Shown in pieces: positions 1 to 12,200 of a DNA stretch of 64,000 nucleotides (the first letter of the stretch is position 1; every line of letters starts with the position of its first letter). The stretch comes from Salvia splendens (taxonomy: Eukaryota > Streptophyta > Magnoliopsida > Lamiales > Lamiaceae), in assembly GCF_004379255.2 (NCBI RefSeq), contig NC_056035.1, positions 38,940,773 through 39,004,772 of the forward strand, read 5' to 3'. The notes beneath the pieces were generated by a model, which was not told where the DNA came from, made no database searches, and saw nothing but the letters and a program-made list of their open reading frames with translations. The position numbers and the translations under genes are program-made.

Positions 1-1353
1 TACAAAAGGAAAATTTTACACGCCACATTTTATAAGTAACGCTTTTATTTTAAACTATACAAATTGACATTTAACAGAATGGCTTTAAAACATAAGCCAA
101 TAAATGAACAACACGTCACTGGCAGTTTTCACAAATTTTACAGGAAGCTTTAAAATTTAACAATATAATATTAATATTTATTTTAAACGAGGTCTTCGTC
201 TTCCTCAATTATAGGGCAGCCATTTTTGCTAAATTTTAGCTTTGTAACTTTATTTTCTTGAGTCAATTCAGCCCCATCTACCTTTCAAATTCTGATCATT
301 TACTCGTCTACAACAATAGTTTAATAAGGGCTGAGGATGATTTTAAAATTTTCAACAATTTTTGAAATAGAAAAATTAAGAAAATGAATTTTTGGTTAAG
401 GGCTTAAGCCCTACCCTCTTCTCACAATTGAATGGAATATCGTCGCCTTTATAAACTCTTCTCATCTTGCGAAAAGCTGCATCAAAATACTTGGTTTCGA
501 AACTTGTGACAAGAAGCACAAATTTGTCTATATTGAAAATTACAATTTGATTTTAAAATTTATTTATCTAGCTACTTGTCATAAATTTGATCATCTACAT
601 TTTATTAAAAATAAATAAAAGTCTTCTTTTCTCTCACACACAGTGCAGTTAGAACATTTTTTGGGTGCAAGAAATAGTAGGATGAAATAGTCGAATTTCC
701 TAAAGATATTCTGATCACTTTACATTGTATTTCCCCCGAATTTTCATAGTGCCAAATTCCATTATGGTCACGTCAAAGTTAGCCTAACTTTTGTTTTTAA
801 GCCCACATTTTATTTATGAATTTCATGTCATATATACATTCATAGTAAGATCAAATAATTCTTTTCATTTTTCAATCAAGTGATTCAATAAATGCTCTTT
901 TCTTTTGCTCATCAATTCAATCTAATATTCATTACATAACGGAATAACTACACCAAACCAAAATGTATAAAAGGGACCATTCTCATCAATCACAAATCCA
1001 CTTTAGTATTAGTTGAACTCCTATTGCAAAAATATACTTTTTTGTCACGCTATGTGTATATTTATGATACCAATATCACATTCTTTTCAAAAGGCATAAT
1101 ACCAATATCACATTCTTTTCAATTTCAGTATTCTACTCAACAAAAAAGTTGACTACAACATCAAGTGCAAAATAGTAGTCAAAACATAGCTCTTCTTGCA
1201 CTTTGACCAGACCTTGTGTATGCATTCAAAATAGCAGCTACACAAAAACTAGGCTTTTCTTGCACTTTGATCTGACCTTGTGTATGCATTCAAAATAGAC
1301 TATATATCGAAACCCACGAGCTAGCAAAATCAGGATCAGCTAGTTTTCGATCA
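1..1353. other. AT-rich spacer with short tandem duplications
   Basis: No coding region is supported here. Two local direct duplications are visible. A 24-bp unit occurs at 1067-1090 and 1099-1122, and a 40-bp unit with small differences occurs at 1195-1234 and 1259-1298. The right part is the 3' flank of the minus-strand MBD gene. Confidence 0.6.
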
Positions 1354-3146
1354 TCAAAAAACTACGAAATCAGAGGTGGTGAGGCTCTTCCACACTGGCA
1401 TCAATGTGGTAGGTACTAAATCATCAGCATACCTCATTGGGGGTGGTATTCTCCGCCTCTTTGCAGGTTGACTGCTTTCGGGATTTGAAGCCGGTGCCTC
1501 CAAATGGTAATTGTAAGCAAGTGCTGGACTGCTCGGCTGTGAGTCCGTGTCCCCATCCGTACTCACCCAAGTTATGCCTGGAGCATTAACAGAGTTGTTT
1601 TCTAAGTGTCACGATTGCCTCATGATGTAACTATGCAAAACCGCCTCTACACTCTAGTTCAAACAAATCAATAAAATCACAAGCTAAAGGATCAACATCA
1701 GATTCACATGTTATCTAGTTGATTCGCTAGTGTACATATGTTTATCAGATTGCGAAATATCAAAATAATCACGAGCCAAACATCAAGGATCCACATCAGA
1801 ATTCACTTATTATCGGGTTGATTTCAGTAGTGTAAATATGTTTATCGAATTAAAAGGCCACCGTGACACTGCAGATAAGTTCGACTAACTCATTTGACAA
1901 AATTACTACTTTTCGTGAAATATGGAGAATATCCTTACGTGCAGGTTGACGAACACCTTCTGATGGTGGAAGATATTGTTGTGTTCCAGGATCACCAGCA
2001 TCGTTACAGAAAGCAGGACGGACAGGTCGCTTCCTCACATAGTTTTTTTGTAATGGTTTTGGGATTTGGAAGGAAAACCTCGATAGGCTGACCTCTTCGG
2101 TCATGTACTCTGGATGTTTATCTAGGTACCTTGAATAAGCATCATAAAACCAGGAAAAGACGAGTAAGGAAACAATCAACTATCCCAAAACATAATGCCA
2201 AAAGACTTGTTATGGTAAATTCCTTTGCAATAATGCCAAGAACATACCTTTGAATATCTAACATAGAACGTAAACTCTTACCCGAAGGTGCAACATAGTG
2301 CCTGAGAGAAATCGTGACAATAAATTAAATGGCATTTTGAGACAATAAAAAAGGAGATCTGAAGAAATCATGTTTCTTCATCAAGTTATAATCATTTGTA
2401 ACTCTAATAGGATAAAAGAGAGCTACGGCAAGTAAGAAACATATAACAGAAAAAGAAACAGATACGTACACATCAGCAAACCTGACGCTTCCTTCACCTC
2501 TGATTCTTAAAAGCCTTTTCCAACCAGTAGGGGGTTGAGCAATGTTAGGCTTGTCGATTGCCCAAATTCTACTGCCATCTTGTGTTATATCCGGAGGATC
2601 ATCACACGAGACGTCTGGACGCCATTCACGAGCTGTGTCACAGAAGAAAGGGCGCTGTGAAAGATGCTCCCGTATTTCCTCGTACTTTTCTTTCGTTGGA
2701 ACGAGCCTCCATTTGAAACAGCTGGCACACTGAACAGCGAAGATCCCTACCGATGGCAAAACCCTCGGGGTCCGGTCAGAAAATGGGTGTGGTTTCTTTG
2801 GACGAGACGGACAACTAACGGGACCTGGACCACCTGGTGCATCTTTGACATTACTGCCACCGTTGATGGCCGGATCATATAGCACCAACTGATATTGAGA
2901 ACTTTCAGATGTTTTATTTCCTTCATTGGCTGTTTCGTGATTTTCAACATCTTCATCAGAACACAAGTCCACAATGTCATCAGGAAATGTAGTCAGGGTC
3001 CCCGGGGGAACGGAAGGATTTGATACATTGCGATCTCCTTCAGCATTATTCACGCGATCAACGGTAGTTGAAGATTCACTCACATTCTTGTCTCTTTCAA
3101 ATATGATAGTAACTTGCAAAGACTGTGGCTGCGGAGCTGCCTCCAT
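1354..3146 (-). CDS. CW zinc-finger / methyl-CpG-binding domain protein (MBD2/MBD4-like)
   Basis: A nuclear protein predicted to bind DNA or chromatin through an MBD fold. Four exons on the minus strand (3146-2470, 2301-2248, 2129-1939, 1577-1354) join in phase to give 381 residues. The CW-type zinc finger lies at about 135-186, with C140, C143, W146, C169 and C181 visible. It is followed directly by an MBD at about 192-256 (WAIDKPNIAQPPTGW, then YVAPSGKSLRSM and YLDKHPEYM, a block split over three exons). The C-terminus is basic (KRRR) and low in complexity. The order CW then MBD matches plant MBD1/2/4-type proteins. Many plant members of this class do not bind methylated CpG in vitro, so methyl binding is not assured. 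The start is the first ATG of the long first exon. The last exon border (acceptor at 1578) is the least certain because the C-terminus is poorly conserved. Confidence 0.88.
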
Positions 3147-3428
3147 TATCTAAGTTCCTGAATTCAACAATTAATCTCAAGGAACTTGCAAATCCCTTAC
3201 CCGCCTAACATGCTAAGAAGACACAAGAACTTGCAAATCGTCAACACAGGATGAACAACTTGTCCAATTTAGTTCGGATATCCTGAAATTCCATAATAAA
3301 TGAGCAGCCAAGATATGCACAAAGAACCAAAAAAACAATTAGAGGCAGTGTCACAAAATGACAGAGCAGCAAATGCATCTTTATCAGCCGGAAATGAGTA
3401 AACTCAAATTCTTATTCAGATATTGCCA

Positions 3429-3917
3429 CAGACAATTGGCATAATGAACAAAATGGTGAACAAATTCACAGGGGTAGGGCTAAGGAGCAATATGAGGCTT
3501 CATTGCAACTTCCAAAACTGGCTAACTCAAACTAATCGAAGAACCCAAAGTACTCACACATGACATATGATATATGTCGAACATTACAAGGGCACTGAAG
3601 CATACAATGGTCTACTTAAGTTTTACCATGTACATTCATACTGAACAAAAAACATCGTGTCCAATCCATCTGTCAGACAATTGACATATTGAACAAAATG
3701 GTGAACAAATACACGGGGGCAGGCCCGAGTGGCAATATGAGGCTTCAGAGAAACTTCCAAAACTGGTTAACTCAAGCTACTTGAGGCTCCCATAGTACTC
3801 AGTCACACATATGATATGATATATGTCGAACATTACAAAGGGTACCGCGTGATATAACGGTCTACTTAAGTATCATGTACATTCATACTAAAACAACATC
3901 TTGTACACTCCATCTAT
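3429..3917. repeat. Two-copy tandem duplication, about 245-bp unit
   Basis: Copy 1 runs from 3429 to 3673 and copy 2 from 3674 to 3917. Both start with CAGACAATTG and share blocks such as GAACAAAATGGTGAACAAAT, GATATATGTCGAACATTACA and GTCTACTTAAG. A few bases of a third copy begin at 3918. The copies are diverged by scattered substitutions and small indels, so the duplication is not recent. It sits 0.3-0.8 kb upstream of the MBD start codon. Confidence 0.85.
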
Positions 3918-4808
3918 CAGATGACATTGGAACTTTTGTCGTCCTATCAAAAGGTTTTTCTACGCGGTACGTCTCCATTCCCAGATAGAATTCAGGGAAC
4001 ATTCAACTGCTTTCTCTATGGTGCACTATTGACTTTCAAATACTCAAAACCTTAAACCTGTGGTTGTTTTAACCATGGAAACTAAATCATCAATGTAATT
4101 AACTTCCAAACACTAGATAGCATTAGATATACCAAAACAGAAAACATTTAATGTCGAATTTCCAGTTTATATGCATGATTTAAAAGGAAACAGAGAGCAG
4201 AAATAAACATCATCCCCAAACAAGACCTAAACGCCAGTCTGCATCAAAACCCCAACCAAGCTAAAAAAATTCTTTAATATCGTCGAATTTTCATTGTTTT
4301 GTGTGAATTATTGTGCAAAAGCCCTAACAAAATTAGTGTCTCAAAATTTCAAACAAGAACAGATGTATGTTAAAGGAACATGCACAGGCTTCCCTTACTC
4401 TGTTTTAGGCAAAAACAAAAAGAAAAGAGTCAATCTCGACAAATGCTTTCTACATTGTCGATTCTTACTTATAGTGCCACAAAAATCCAATATTCACCAC
4501 AGTAAAATCGGCAATAACCACAAAAGGACATAAATCGGAACACATACACATGCAATGCGAAGGTATTGGAGCTACAGACAACATAGGCTTTACCAAGAAT
4601 AAGGGTTTTCTTCGAAAAAAAAAAACTTTTTAAGACACACACCAACACATTTACATTGAAAACCCTTTTAAAACAAAAGAGGGATAAATTTGAGAGATAT
4701 TTTAAGGGTACATTTGACGCTTCATTATTCGAATATAACTTGAGATAGTAATTAATACGATAATTTCTATGTAGAAGGTTTGAAGATCTTAGTCCTGGTA
4801 ATCTAATA

Positions 4809-4927
4809 CTCCATCCGTCCCATTACAAGTGAGGCGTTTCAAATTCGGGCATTTTTTTGTAAAATTGATAATAAATAGTTAGCGTAGAGGTAAAGTAAAG
4901 TAAGATAATAATGTATATACGTCTCCC
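4809..4927. mobile_element. Stowaway-like MITE remnant
   Basis: The sequence CTCCATCCGTCCCATTA preceded by TA matches the common terminal sequence of plant Stowaway/Tc1-mariner MITEs. No clear matching inverted end was found on the right, so only one end may survive. Confidence 0.4.
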
Positions 4928-5790
4928 TTATAATTTTTTTTTATTACCCGAGCGAAATAAGAACGAAAAAACGTAACCCATAGACGAGCATCTTAAGAAC
5001 CATAGAACCTGAATATCACAAGAACATTCAACAAACTCTATAGATAAAAGTCTAATGTGCAAGGAAAACAAGCAAGACATGGTACAACTCCAGAAAAAGT
5101 CTAAACTGATAATAGCTTGCAGAAATATAGGGCTCTCGTCTTCCCACAAACGACAAAGCATCTTACACGAACAGGCTGATTTTATTAATAAAAGTATTTT
5201 ATAGATTTTTATAAGGAAGGAAATAGAGCATAATATTGAGTAGCGAACATTTATACAAGTCAAAACAATATATAATCAACGTATTCAAAAAATATTGTGG
5301 ATATTCTTAGATATAAATTTTAATCTTTGGAGCACAAACAAGTTTGTTAATTGAGAATACTACTAGTACTTCATTATTAGTTGTAGCAACAGTAGCATAA
5401 TATGATGCTATTATATTCTATATCAAAAGAACTAAGTTGTGAATGCGAAATCATTATTTAACTTTATATTAAGGTTTCTACAAATAACCCATCATTAACT
5501 TCTATTTTCTTAATTTATCTCCTTATATCTATATTTGACCATTTAGGAGTACAATAATTTTTAAAATTTTTTAATACTCATATCTCCATTTCCAATAGCG
5601 AAACCCATGCAAACAATATCACCTTCGACTTTTTACATGCAACGGAGATAAGATCGAATCGATAATTATAATTATTCATTCAATCTCAAACCGAAAATCA
5701 TGTTCACAACCTTATTTTTCGAAATTGAAATATGTAAAATAGATGAATGCAGAATCCGAGCGCCATTTTTAATCGCAACACCTCTCCGTC

Positions 5791-6069
5791 TCAGCTAGAC
5801 AAGCTATATTTGGGGATTTGGCCTTTCTTGAGAAGCGAGAGAGCGTACTCGCCGGTGCCAATGAGGTCCTCGATGTTGTGGATGGATTGCTCCTCCGCCG
5901 CCACAACGAAGATCGCGCGAGCCTCCGCCTTCTTGGCCAGCCGCGCCGCGAAGTTGAACGGCAGATCGGGTGAATTCAGGCTCCTCAGTATGTGCCGGTA
6001 CAGTGACAGAACCCGCCCCCTGTTCCGAGCCAAATCCTCAGCAGTCGCCCATATCAAACCTTTCGCCAT
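5791..6069 (-). CDS. LYR-motif mitochondrial protein (LYRM9 / At3g19508-like)
   Basis: A 92-residue single-exon protein starting MAKGLIWATAEDLARNRG. The LYR tripeptide (LSLYRHILRSL) sits near residue 25-27, followed by a conserved phenylalanine in the block NFAARLAKKAEARAIF. This layout is that of the short complex-1-LYR family, whose members bind mitochondrial acyl carrier protein and serve in assembly of Fe-S or respiratory complexes. The ORF stays open upstream to 6144, but the Met at 6069 is preferred. It gives the family's usual short length, and a splice acceptor (CTGCAG then AAAA-ATG) lies just before it, suggesting a 5' UTR intron. It is divergent from the complex I subunit gene starting at 6462. 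The exact client is not predictable from sequence. Confidence 0.85.
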   Translation of the reverse strand: MAKGLIWATAEDLARNRGRVLSLYRHILRSLNSPDLPFNFAARLAKKAEARAIFVVAAEEQSIHNIEDLIGTGEYALSLLKKGQIPKYSLSS

Positions 6070-6461
6070 TTTTCTGCAGAATTTACACAAGTTCAGTCTC
6101 TCAGGCATTTCATCAAACACGTAGACTGCACGTTGCCATTCCAAAACTCAATTGTATGACGCGGGATTCAAATTATAAAATAAATCACCTGGTTGTGACA
6201 ATTGGATTGGATTGGTAATCGCGACGACGGCTTTGAGTTTTGATTTTGGATGTGGAAAGCTCAGAACTTTAATTTTCACAAAAATGCCCAATTGATTTAT
6301 AATTCAAGGACTGGACTGAAATCCGTCATTCTGAGGGCAATATTGTCATACATAAAGTGTCGTATATATACATATATAAACCCTTTGAAGAGAAAAGACT
6401 GAGGCTAAAAAAAAAAAGACTGAGGCTAGAGTGAGAAAGTAGTAATCAATAGAAAGTGAAA
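6070..6461. promoter_or_regulatory. Shared divergent promoter region of two mitochondrial genes
   Basis: Only 392 bp separate the start codons of the LYR gene (minus) and the complex I subunit gene (plus). A TATA box (TATATAAA) lies at 6373-6380, about 82 bp upstream of the plus-strand start and well placed for it. No clear TATA is seen for the minus-strand gene. The span also holds the LYR 5' UTR and its probable intron. Confidence 0.6.
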
Positions 6462-8103
6462 ATGGGGGGCGGAATGGAGACCAATAAGAACCGTTGGATC
6501 GAGGACTGGGCTACTAATAGGGAGAATCTCGAGCACCATTTCCGGTGGACCCGTCGCAACCTTGCCCTCGTCGGGATCTTCGGCGTCGCCGTCCCCATCC
6601 TCGTCTACAAAGGCGTTGTCAAGGAATTTGTACGTTTTCTTTTAATTTCCCCCAATTCATGAGCTTCATTTGTGCGAAATGTCAAATTTGGTCGAAATGT
6701 GTGCCAAAGTGTTGGTTTTGTATAGTCTATCGGTGATTTCTGAGTTCAAATTCGATTCGATCTTCTAGTATTATTGTTAATCAGAAAGAAAATTAGCTCT
6801 TTTCATATTTTAGCTTGTTTTCTTTGTTTGAACGAGTGTTTGGTGAATATCTGAAAATTTATCCAGACTGTATTGAGAGAGTTTGAACATAAAATTACTT
6901 TGATGGCTGTAGTTGAGAAAGATAATGTGGAGACTTTAAAAAGATTGTGTAAGGCAAGCAATGTATTGGGTAGTGCTTGCTGATAGTAATTTGTAGGAAC
7001 TCGTTGGGCATATAACGCCTTTCATCGTTTTTGGTAGCTGGACATCATGTCCATTTACCAGGGAAGGGTGCACTGGACTCTATCCATAGTGTTGTTGGAA
7101 GGGTATTTCATGTAGGTATTGTGGATTCCAAATCTGTGCATTTAATCAGAAAAGTTTCAGGGGGTGGATGTAGACATAGATCATGATCATTTGAGATATC
7201 CCTTTCTAATTTCTTAGTGTCATTTTTAAACGTATAAAGCCACAGTTACGTTCCTTTTGTGTATGTACGTGTCTTCGTTCAAGTATACCTCCAAAATATT
7301 GCTTTGGAAATGGTATCGTTGTTCTCCGGTCATGAGTTTCTAGTGATATTTTATCATCACTGCCATTAAACATTATGATATCTCTTCTGGTTGTTTACAT
7401 TGTTTTATTGGTTGGGTACCTAGTAGGTAAAAGTATTGTCTGTGATAGCGCACACCAGATGTTAGTTACCATATGCCATTAGGTTTATCTCGATGACAAC
7501 TAATTTTACTTCTCTCAACTATACTGGTGTGGAAGTACTTTGATCTTAGCTTCCTTTTTATACAAAGATGCCTCTTATCGTCCTTTGAAGATTATCAAAT
7601 GAAACATAAAATTTCTCTAACTCGAGTCTTTATATCTGTCTGTATAACTTCGCCTGGTATGTGCCGTGACTGTTTATTTGATGTTTTATTACGTTGTCTT
7701 ATTATCATCATCTTTATCTTCACGGCGACAGAAACTATGTCTACTATGATTGTTTTCATATACCCTGGTCACCTTTTAACCTTTAGTTGAACTGAATGCA
7801 ACATAAATCCACACACTTTAAGCTAAGGGGTGTTCAATACTACCTAGCAATGTTTTGTGTTTCTAGTTGATTAATCTTTTTTTGCTACTCTTAATTTGGT
7901 TGCTCTGATCTTATAAATTCTTGTAAGTTGTGAATGCTTGAGAATTCCATTACTTGTGTGCAATCAGGCACATTGAGATTCGCCTTTCCCATGGTTGCGA
8001 TTTGCGATTTTCTTCTGGTACTAACCCGCTCTTTTAATTTTTGTGGCAGCATATGCAAGATGAAGATGCAGGGAGGCCACCCAGAAAATTCTGGTTCACA
8101 TGA
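6462..8103 (+). CDS. Mitochondrial complex I small subunit (At2g31490-like, NDUFB4/B15 type)
   Basis: Two exons (6462-6629 and 8050-8103) separated by a 1.4-kb intron give a 73-residue protein that starts MGGGMETNKNRWIEDW and ends with MQDEDAGRPPRKF. A single hydrophobic helix at about 34-51 (LALVGIFGVAVPILVYKG) follows an aromatic, basic segment HHFRWTRRN. This is the layout of the small single-span membrane-arm subunit of NADH:ubiquinone oxidoreductase found by proteomics in plants. Exon 1 ends in phase 0 at GAATTT|GTACG and exon 2 follows TGGCAG. The start was chosen at the ATG of MGGG, which matches the family N-terminus. The intron holds no recognised gene. Confidence 0.87.
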
Positions 8104-9252
8104 TGTTGTACTAAACCTGGCTGAAATTCCAAGATTCATGATAATCTATTTCAATAACATTATCTTCTATTTCAATAACATTATCTTTGCTTATTGTATG
8201 TTACATGATATTAACTCTACATCACATGCCAACTCAGCATCGCATTTGGAAAAACTCGTTTGAATTTTGGAAGGCGAAATAATAGAATTTGATCGAACTT
8301 TGTTATTATAGTGGCAATTTCCCATATTTTAAGTGAATTATAATTTGAATTTAGTTTTTAAATGTTGAAAAGCTAGAAAGTGTCAGGTTGGAGTAGTACT
8401 CTCATGGAAAGGCTCTCATGTCTTAACACTTACAAAACAGACGTCTTGTTCCGAAGATGAAACAGTTGGTAAGATCGAACTTGATTGACAGTTTTGAGTT
8501 GGGGAAGAACAGACGGTGGAACTCAATTGCTGTCGAACTGAACCAGAAACGGGGCATGGGTCGGAAGCAACGTCGTCTCCAGCAAGTGGGCAACCTTTCC
8601 ACATGCAAACAGGAAGAAACCGATGCCATGTTCGAATGTGAGACAGGAACCTAAGTGGCGACTTCTCACATCCTAGTTCCTACATTACTGTTTTTTAGGA
8701 TTTGATAAGATAGAATGACCCCAATACCAGGTTTGAATGCAAGAGTTTGATCGAGAAGTCGATAAACAATAGCGAAATCGGCTACAATACTAGTACATGA
8801 TTTCTGAATAGGAATTAAAGACAATAAACTCAAGAACAAAAATCATTAATTAGAATAAAAATAACAAGCTCCTACGATTGGAAAGCTACACTATCATTTT
8901 ACAGAAAAATTGTAATCAAACCTATACTCTCCTCTATTGAACAGATAAACTCCCTACCCTATGCATTGAAACAATACAACTATTACAAATATTACACGTC
9001 TCGGTCCTAATCTTGACAAGTCGCAGTAGAACCAGTTCCTCACGTTGGGCTGAGCCGGACTCCTAGCTGGATCAATTTTGGGCCCTGATGCCTTTGGTTC
9101 TTGGCTAGAGTCATGATCAAATCACGTAGCTATCTGATTCCAGAAATTGAGATTATGTTATAAAACTAACTTCAGAAAGGTAAGCATGTGCAACTTCACT
9201 GGTATAGTCAAGTCTCTTCACTAGCAGCAACATATCAGTAGTTTTAATCACT
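8104..9252. other. Convergent spacer between complex I subunit and HEN2 genes
   Basis: Holds the 3' UTRs of two convergent genes. No ORF with family signal was found. The overlapping 60-70 residue ORFs at 8416-8654 on both strands look fortuitous. Confidence 0.6.
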
Positions 9253-12200
9253 TCAAAGATATAACGAATTTGCAAACATAATCCCCCGACGAATGCCTTC
9301 ACTAGCAGCTGTAAATTTTTCCTCCAGACCAACCTCGCCAACCGCATGAGCAGCACCTTTCAACTGCAAACTCACAAATCACAATCTTCATAAATTAAAA
9401 CTTATCTCAAGTGCTACGGGCAGAAAATAAACAATATATATGTTCCCTATTTGCAGTAAATGAAAAATAAAAAATACAAATTCACGGAACTCCATTGTCT
9501 AATTTTCTAGTTGCATACGATGAAAGTGACCTCGTGGAAGGAAGGCGCCAATCAAAATGATGTAAAAAATGACTTTCTATCTAATTATGCTAGAAATGGT
9601 AAGAGAATGAAAAACTGAAACAGAATTCTCAAAAGAGCCTTTTGCTAATACTATTGGAAAGGACAAATGGAAAATGATGAAACTGTTACCTGATTCAAAA
9701 ATTCATCAAGCCTTCTAGCCAACCTTATGATGCTACCTTCGAAAATATCAGTCATTTGAATTACATCTGCAAAAGATGCTCCCTGAAAAAAATGGAGAGA
9801 TCAATTTAAAAAAAGATCAAAAACAACAACAAAACTTCAAATGCATAAAAACAACTTAACAGACTTCAGTTTCTTATGTTAAAATAGAAGTGGTAAAGGG
9901 TAAAAGTACCCACTTCTCATAAGTAAAATGCATTCTACTTTTATAAAAACATACCACATTTAAGTGAACGGACAAAAGCCCTTCAATGTGTGACATGTTT
10001 AGAAATCAGTGATTTGGGGCTATTTAGACAATTTGGGTAGACTCTACATATATACAAGTGCGTATTTTTAACATGATCCTTAACAGAAGTTGGTAAGGAA
10101 AATTTCCAACCAAATATCAAATTGCAAATTTACAATAATAAGGTGATAATGATTCAACATATGCGCTAGCAGCCATATGGACAGAAGTAAATGAAAATTC
10201 TTGTTAAGTATATCAATTAAGTAAAATGTCATGCATCCTTGGTAAAGTATAAAGACTGGCAATATTCCACAAGATAGTTAACAAGGTACGGCTTTCAGCA
10301 TCACTAACAGTTTTACATGCCATGTAGGAGATAGTGTAGCACTATACCGACCTTTGACCAACAATAAATCACATCCATCAAGAAGGGTCTAATCGATGCT
10401 TCAACGTATTCATCAACATTTATTTCAAGTTTACACTCGCGTTGTATCTGCAAAACACATTAAATTAAATTTGTCATTAAACATACTCCCTCTGTCCCAT
10501 AAAATTTATCACATTTCATTTTCAAGTCTCTCTTACTTTACTCTCTCTGCACTTTAACTATTTATCATTTTTTCAAAACGAGTTCAGATAATGAAATGTG
10601 ACAAATTTTCTGGGATGGAGGGAGCAATTCACTGTATATATGTATATATTTGCTGAGAAACTAACTTTCCGCGGAAAATAATTAGGAAAAACAGTTAGTG
10701 AATCGAATTTAAAGACACCTCAGCTATCCTTCTGGCACTATCTTGAAGTTGTTGCAAAGGTTTAGCAAGTTCAGCTCTTAAATGTATCTGTTCACTTGAC
10801 TTGTCCCCAGGAATAAAGCAACTAGCAAGAGCTGCAACTTGATGGTGATCAAGATCATTGAAGGTACCTTTCCAGAGATACACAGAACCCAAAATAAGCA
10901 CACTATGGTTTGTTACCAAGTTCAAATGCATTAAAGCAGGTGCCATGGAAAGGATAAACTAACTTAAGCAATTACAATGCATTATTGAAGAATTGAAACT
11001 ATTATCAAACTAAAAATTATTTTACTGTGTCAGCAAGCACATATATATGAAAGCTAAAGAAAACTATGTAACTTATCGATATACACCAACAAAAGTCAGA
11101 GAAATGATAGTTGCTGCTCAAACTAGGTGCTACAAGAAGCATACTTGTATTTGAGATATCTATCACTTCTAGAGAGCTCACCATTGAACATCAATTCTGT
11201 GACAAGGAGCTCATCTCCAGTGTCTATCCGGCAAGCTGCACGTCCCTTCAACTGAACAACACCATCACCATCAATATGACCCAGTCTTTTGAGAACCCGC
11301 GATCGATTCTTAAGTTCGTCACGAAATTTTTGAAGCTTAAGAAAAGTTCAAGTACGTATTGGTTAGTAATACAACCCAACAGGGGGGAGAAGAAAAGAAA
11401 AGGAGAACAGTTCATAAAATTAATCAATAAGCATGAAGTATGTGAAACCATGAAGCCAACCTTAAAGGCAAAGACTTCAAATATAGTTACCAAGGAAGGT
11501 AAACAGAAGAAGGGACTCACGCAATTCATTAGTCAAGATAACATAAAAAGCTGAATGTATATTGTATATACAACTATTGGGTAGTATTGAACAATCTTGA
11601 GTAAGAAGCCAGTGCAGAAAGTCTAAGGCAGGATGTAAACATCAAGACAGAAGTACCTGAGAATCACGCATTTTCGACTTCAGCTGTTGAATTTCATGAC
11701 TGACTTCTGCTTTTCTCTGGAAACTTGAAATCTGATGTAGGTCTTGTGACTGGAAGTGACAACATGAATTAGGAATATATGGGCAAAAGTGCTGATTAGC
11801 ATGCTCACCAAAATTCCAGCTAAGCCTAGTGGTATCAGATTAACGAAAAACAAGCAAACTGAACCTAATGTCAGCGAGAGGAAGGTACTTTCACATACCT
11901 TGTGCAGGGGATGAATGAACAACTTATGCTCAAGCTCATCGATTTTGCTAGCCAACTCAACAAATTCAGGCTCTTCAACTCCCATATCCTGACAAAGTTG
12001 TGCAAATATTTCAGAAACAGATGCCCTCTCCAGACTCGGTCCAGCAAAAAATTGTTCCATATAACAGACATATTTTGAGGATATCAGATATATGAACTTG
12101 TTTTTAGACCCAGGCACGAATAAGGAACATTACAAGTCATAATAAGGTGCAAATGCAATTATGAAACATGTAAGGCAATTTATAAGTCTTAAACACAAAA

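Larger units (their letters stand above)
3147..5790. other. Spacer upstream of the MBD gene
   Basis: No convincing coding region. The right-hand short ORFs have no family signal. The stretch next to 3147 probably holds the MBD promoter and 5' UTR. It contains the tandem duplication at 3429-3917 and a Stowaway-like end near 4809, described separately. Confidence 0.6.

Noticed and set aside
5747..6124. Plus-strand frame of 125 codons
   Set aside because: It lies opposite the well-supported LYR gene, and its Ser/Arg-rich content mirrors that frame.
6070..6144. N-terminal extension of the LYR protein to 6144
   Set aside because: It makes the protein longer than the family, and a splice acceptor lies just before the family start Met.
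8416..8654. Overlapping 60-70 codon frames on both strands
   Set aside because: They fall in a convergent 3' flank, and frames on both strands are equally open with no recognisable domain.
11111..11554. Plus-strand frame of 147 codons
   Set aside because: It covers HEN2 exon 12 and its introns on the opposite strand, and composition beyond the exon is random.
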